Of a DNA stretch of 64,000 nucleotides, positions 63,433 through 64,000 are shown piece after piece. The translations under genes and the position numbers were made by a program. Numbering within the stretch: position 1 is the first letter of the stretch; each line of letters begins with the position of its first letter. The stretch lies in assembly GCA_009823505.1 (NCBI GenBank), contig VZQC01003052.1, forward strand, positions 559,332 to 623,331, given 5' to 3'. Source of the DNA: Rhizomys pruinosus (Eukaryota; Chordata; Mammalia; Rodentia; Spalacidae). The notes beneath the pieces are model-generated. The model was not told the origin of the DNA and did not search any database. It was given only the letters and a program-made list of their open reading frames with translations.

Positions 63433-63477
63433 AGAGAATAGGCGCAGGTGGGATAGTCAGGTACCGCTGTGGGGGGT

Positions 63478-64000
63478 GGCTCAGATTGTCCCAGCTGTCT
63501 CAGTCCATGTTGTAGACATCATGTCTCAACTGTCAATTCTAAGTTCTTTTTGTCTCAAAGATGTTCACACTTCTCAGTCCCTGTTGATCTAGGATGTGTC
63601 GCACTCTCTCAGTCCTGTCATCTCAGACAGGACTGTCCACTTGCAAAGACACGTGAACTGTTTTATTAGCTATTCTCTCAGACAGGTCCACTGTCTCGAA
63701 CTCTGTTGACTCAGATGCATCCAATGTCTCAGTAGCCTGTTGTGTCAGACATGTCAACACTGTCTCATCCCTGTTGTTTCACACATGTCCACTGTCTCAG
63801 GCCTGTTGTCTCAGCATATCCACTGTCTCAGTCCCTGTTCTCTGAGACTTATCCAAAGTCTCAATCCTGGTTGTCTCAGATATATCCAGGGTCTGAGACC
63901 CTGCAGCCTCAGACAGTTACAATGTCATGATATTACTGTTTGACTCAGACATGTACCAAGGTCTCAGATACACTTTTTGCTCAGACATGTACAGGGTCCA
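63478..64000 (-). repeat. 33-bp satellite array in inverted orientation
   Basis: From about 63,478 to the end the plus strand reads 'ctgttgtctcagacatgtcc' and 'actgtctcagtccctg', the reverse complement of the unit found everywhere to the left. Read on the minus strand, it contains a linker close to 'gtggacagtcctgtctgaga' and the order '..ctgcagggtctcagaccctgg', 'acaaccaggattgagac', 'gacctgtctgagagaatagc', which is the block order of the right domain (compare 55,690-56,060 and 58,760-59,180). Small indels are much more frequent than in the direct array. The array runs off the window end. Confidence 0.9.

Larger units (their letters stand above)
60126..63477. other. GT-rich, CpG-rich degenerate spacer with inverted unit fragments
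   Basis: The clean array stops at about 60,125. The next 3.35 kb is G+T-rich and has frequent CpG (unlike the array consensus and unlike typical mammalian DNA). It includes long T and G homopolymers and carries no recognisable gene or transposon. Short fragments of the 33-bp unit appear in the opposite orientation, for example 'cagacatgtccactgtcaca' at 60,127, 'ttcagacatggtc' near 60,343, 'gacatgtccacagg' near 60,664 and 'tttcagacatagtcc' near 61,252. This suggests either heavily decayed inverted array or poor-quality consensus sequence. The longest reading frames (up to 140 codons) look random. Confidence 0.6.

Overview
This window is eukaryotic, repeat-only DNA, almost certainly from a placental mammal. 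About 54 kb of it is a degenerate satellite built on a 33-bp unit (consensus pieces CTGAGACAACAGGGA plus CTGAGACAGTGGACATGT). One near-full-length LINE-1 (L1) retrotransposon has inserted into it. I found no host protein-coding gene, tRNA, rRNA or CRISPR. The L1 has a 387-aa ORF1 with a long coiled coil, an ORF2 with endonuclease, reverse transcriptase and Cys-rich C-terminus, and a 5'UTR with about 139-bp tandem monomers. That identifies a therian, probably eutherian, genome; monomeric 5'UTRs are best known in rodents, but I cannot name the species.

Layout: (1) 1-47,830, satellite in the purine-rich orientation, organised as a mosaic of higher-order blocks with recurring variant 'linkers' and several long internal duplications. 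(2) 47,844-53,860, an L1 with the classic twin-priming (5'-inversion) structure. The 5' half (5'UTR, ORF1, endonuclease and most of the RT domain) lies on the minus strand and the 3' half (rest of ORF2, 3'UTR, short A-rich tail) on the plus strand, flanked by a 15-bp target-site duplication made of satellite sequence. (3) 53,861-60,125, satellite again, same orientation, with a more regular higher-order period of roughly 0.7-0.8 kb. (4) 60,126-63,477, GT-rich, CpG-rich, homopolymer-rich sequence holding scattered fragments of the unit in the opposite orientation. (5) 63,478-64,000, recognisable satellite in the inverted orientation with many small indels.

Because the period (33) is a multiple of three and the consensus lacks stops in most frames on both strands, the array throws up hundreds of long spurious reading frames. 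I do not call any of them genes. The only real coding remnants are the L1 ORFs, and ORF2 is broken by two nonsense codons and by the inversion.

Most noteworthy points: each consensus unit carries a perfect p53-family half-site (GGACATGTCT fits RRRCWWGYYY), so the array is a very large potential p53/p63/p73 half-site platform, with at least two places where half-sites come within 8 bp to form full canonical sites. Other points are a 305-bp tandem duplication carrying a locally inverted segment, a 2.2-kb block duplicated 15 kb away, the twin-primed L1, and the abnormal 60.1-63.5 kb segment followed by inverted array, which may be a foldback assembly artefact or a real inverted array junction.
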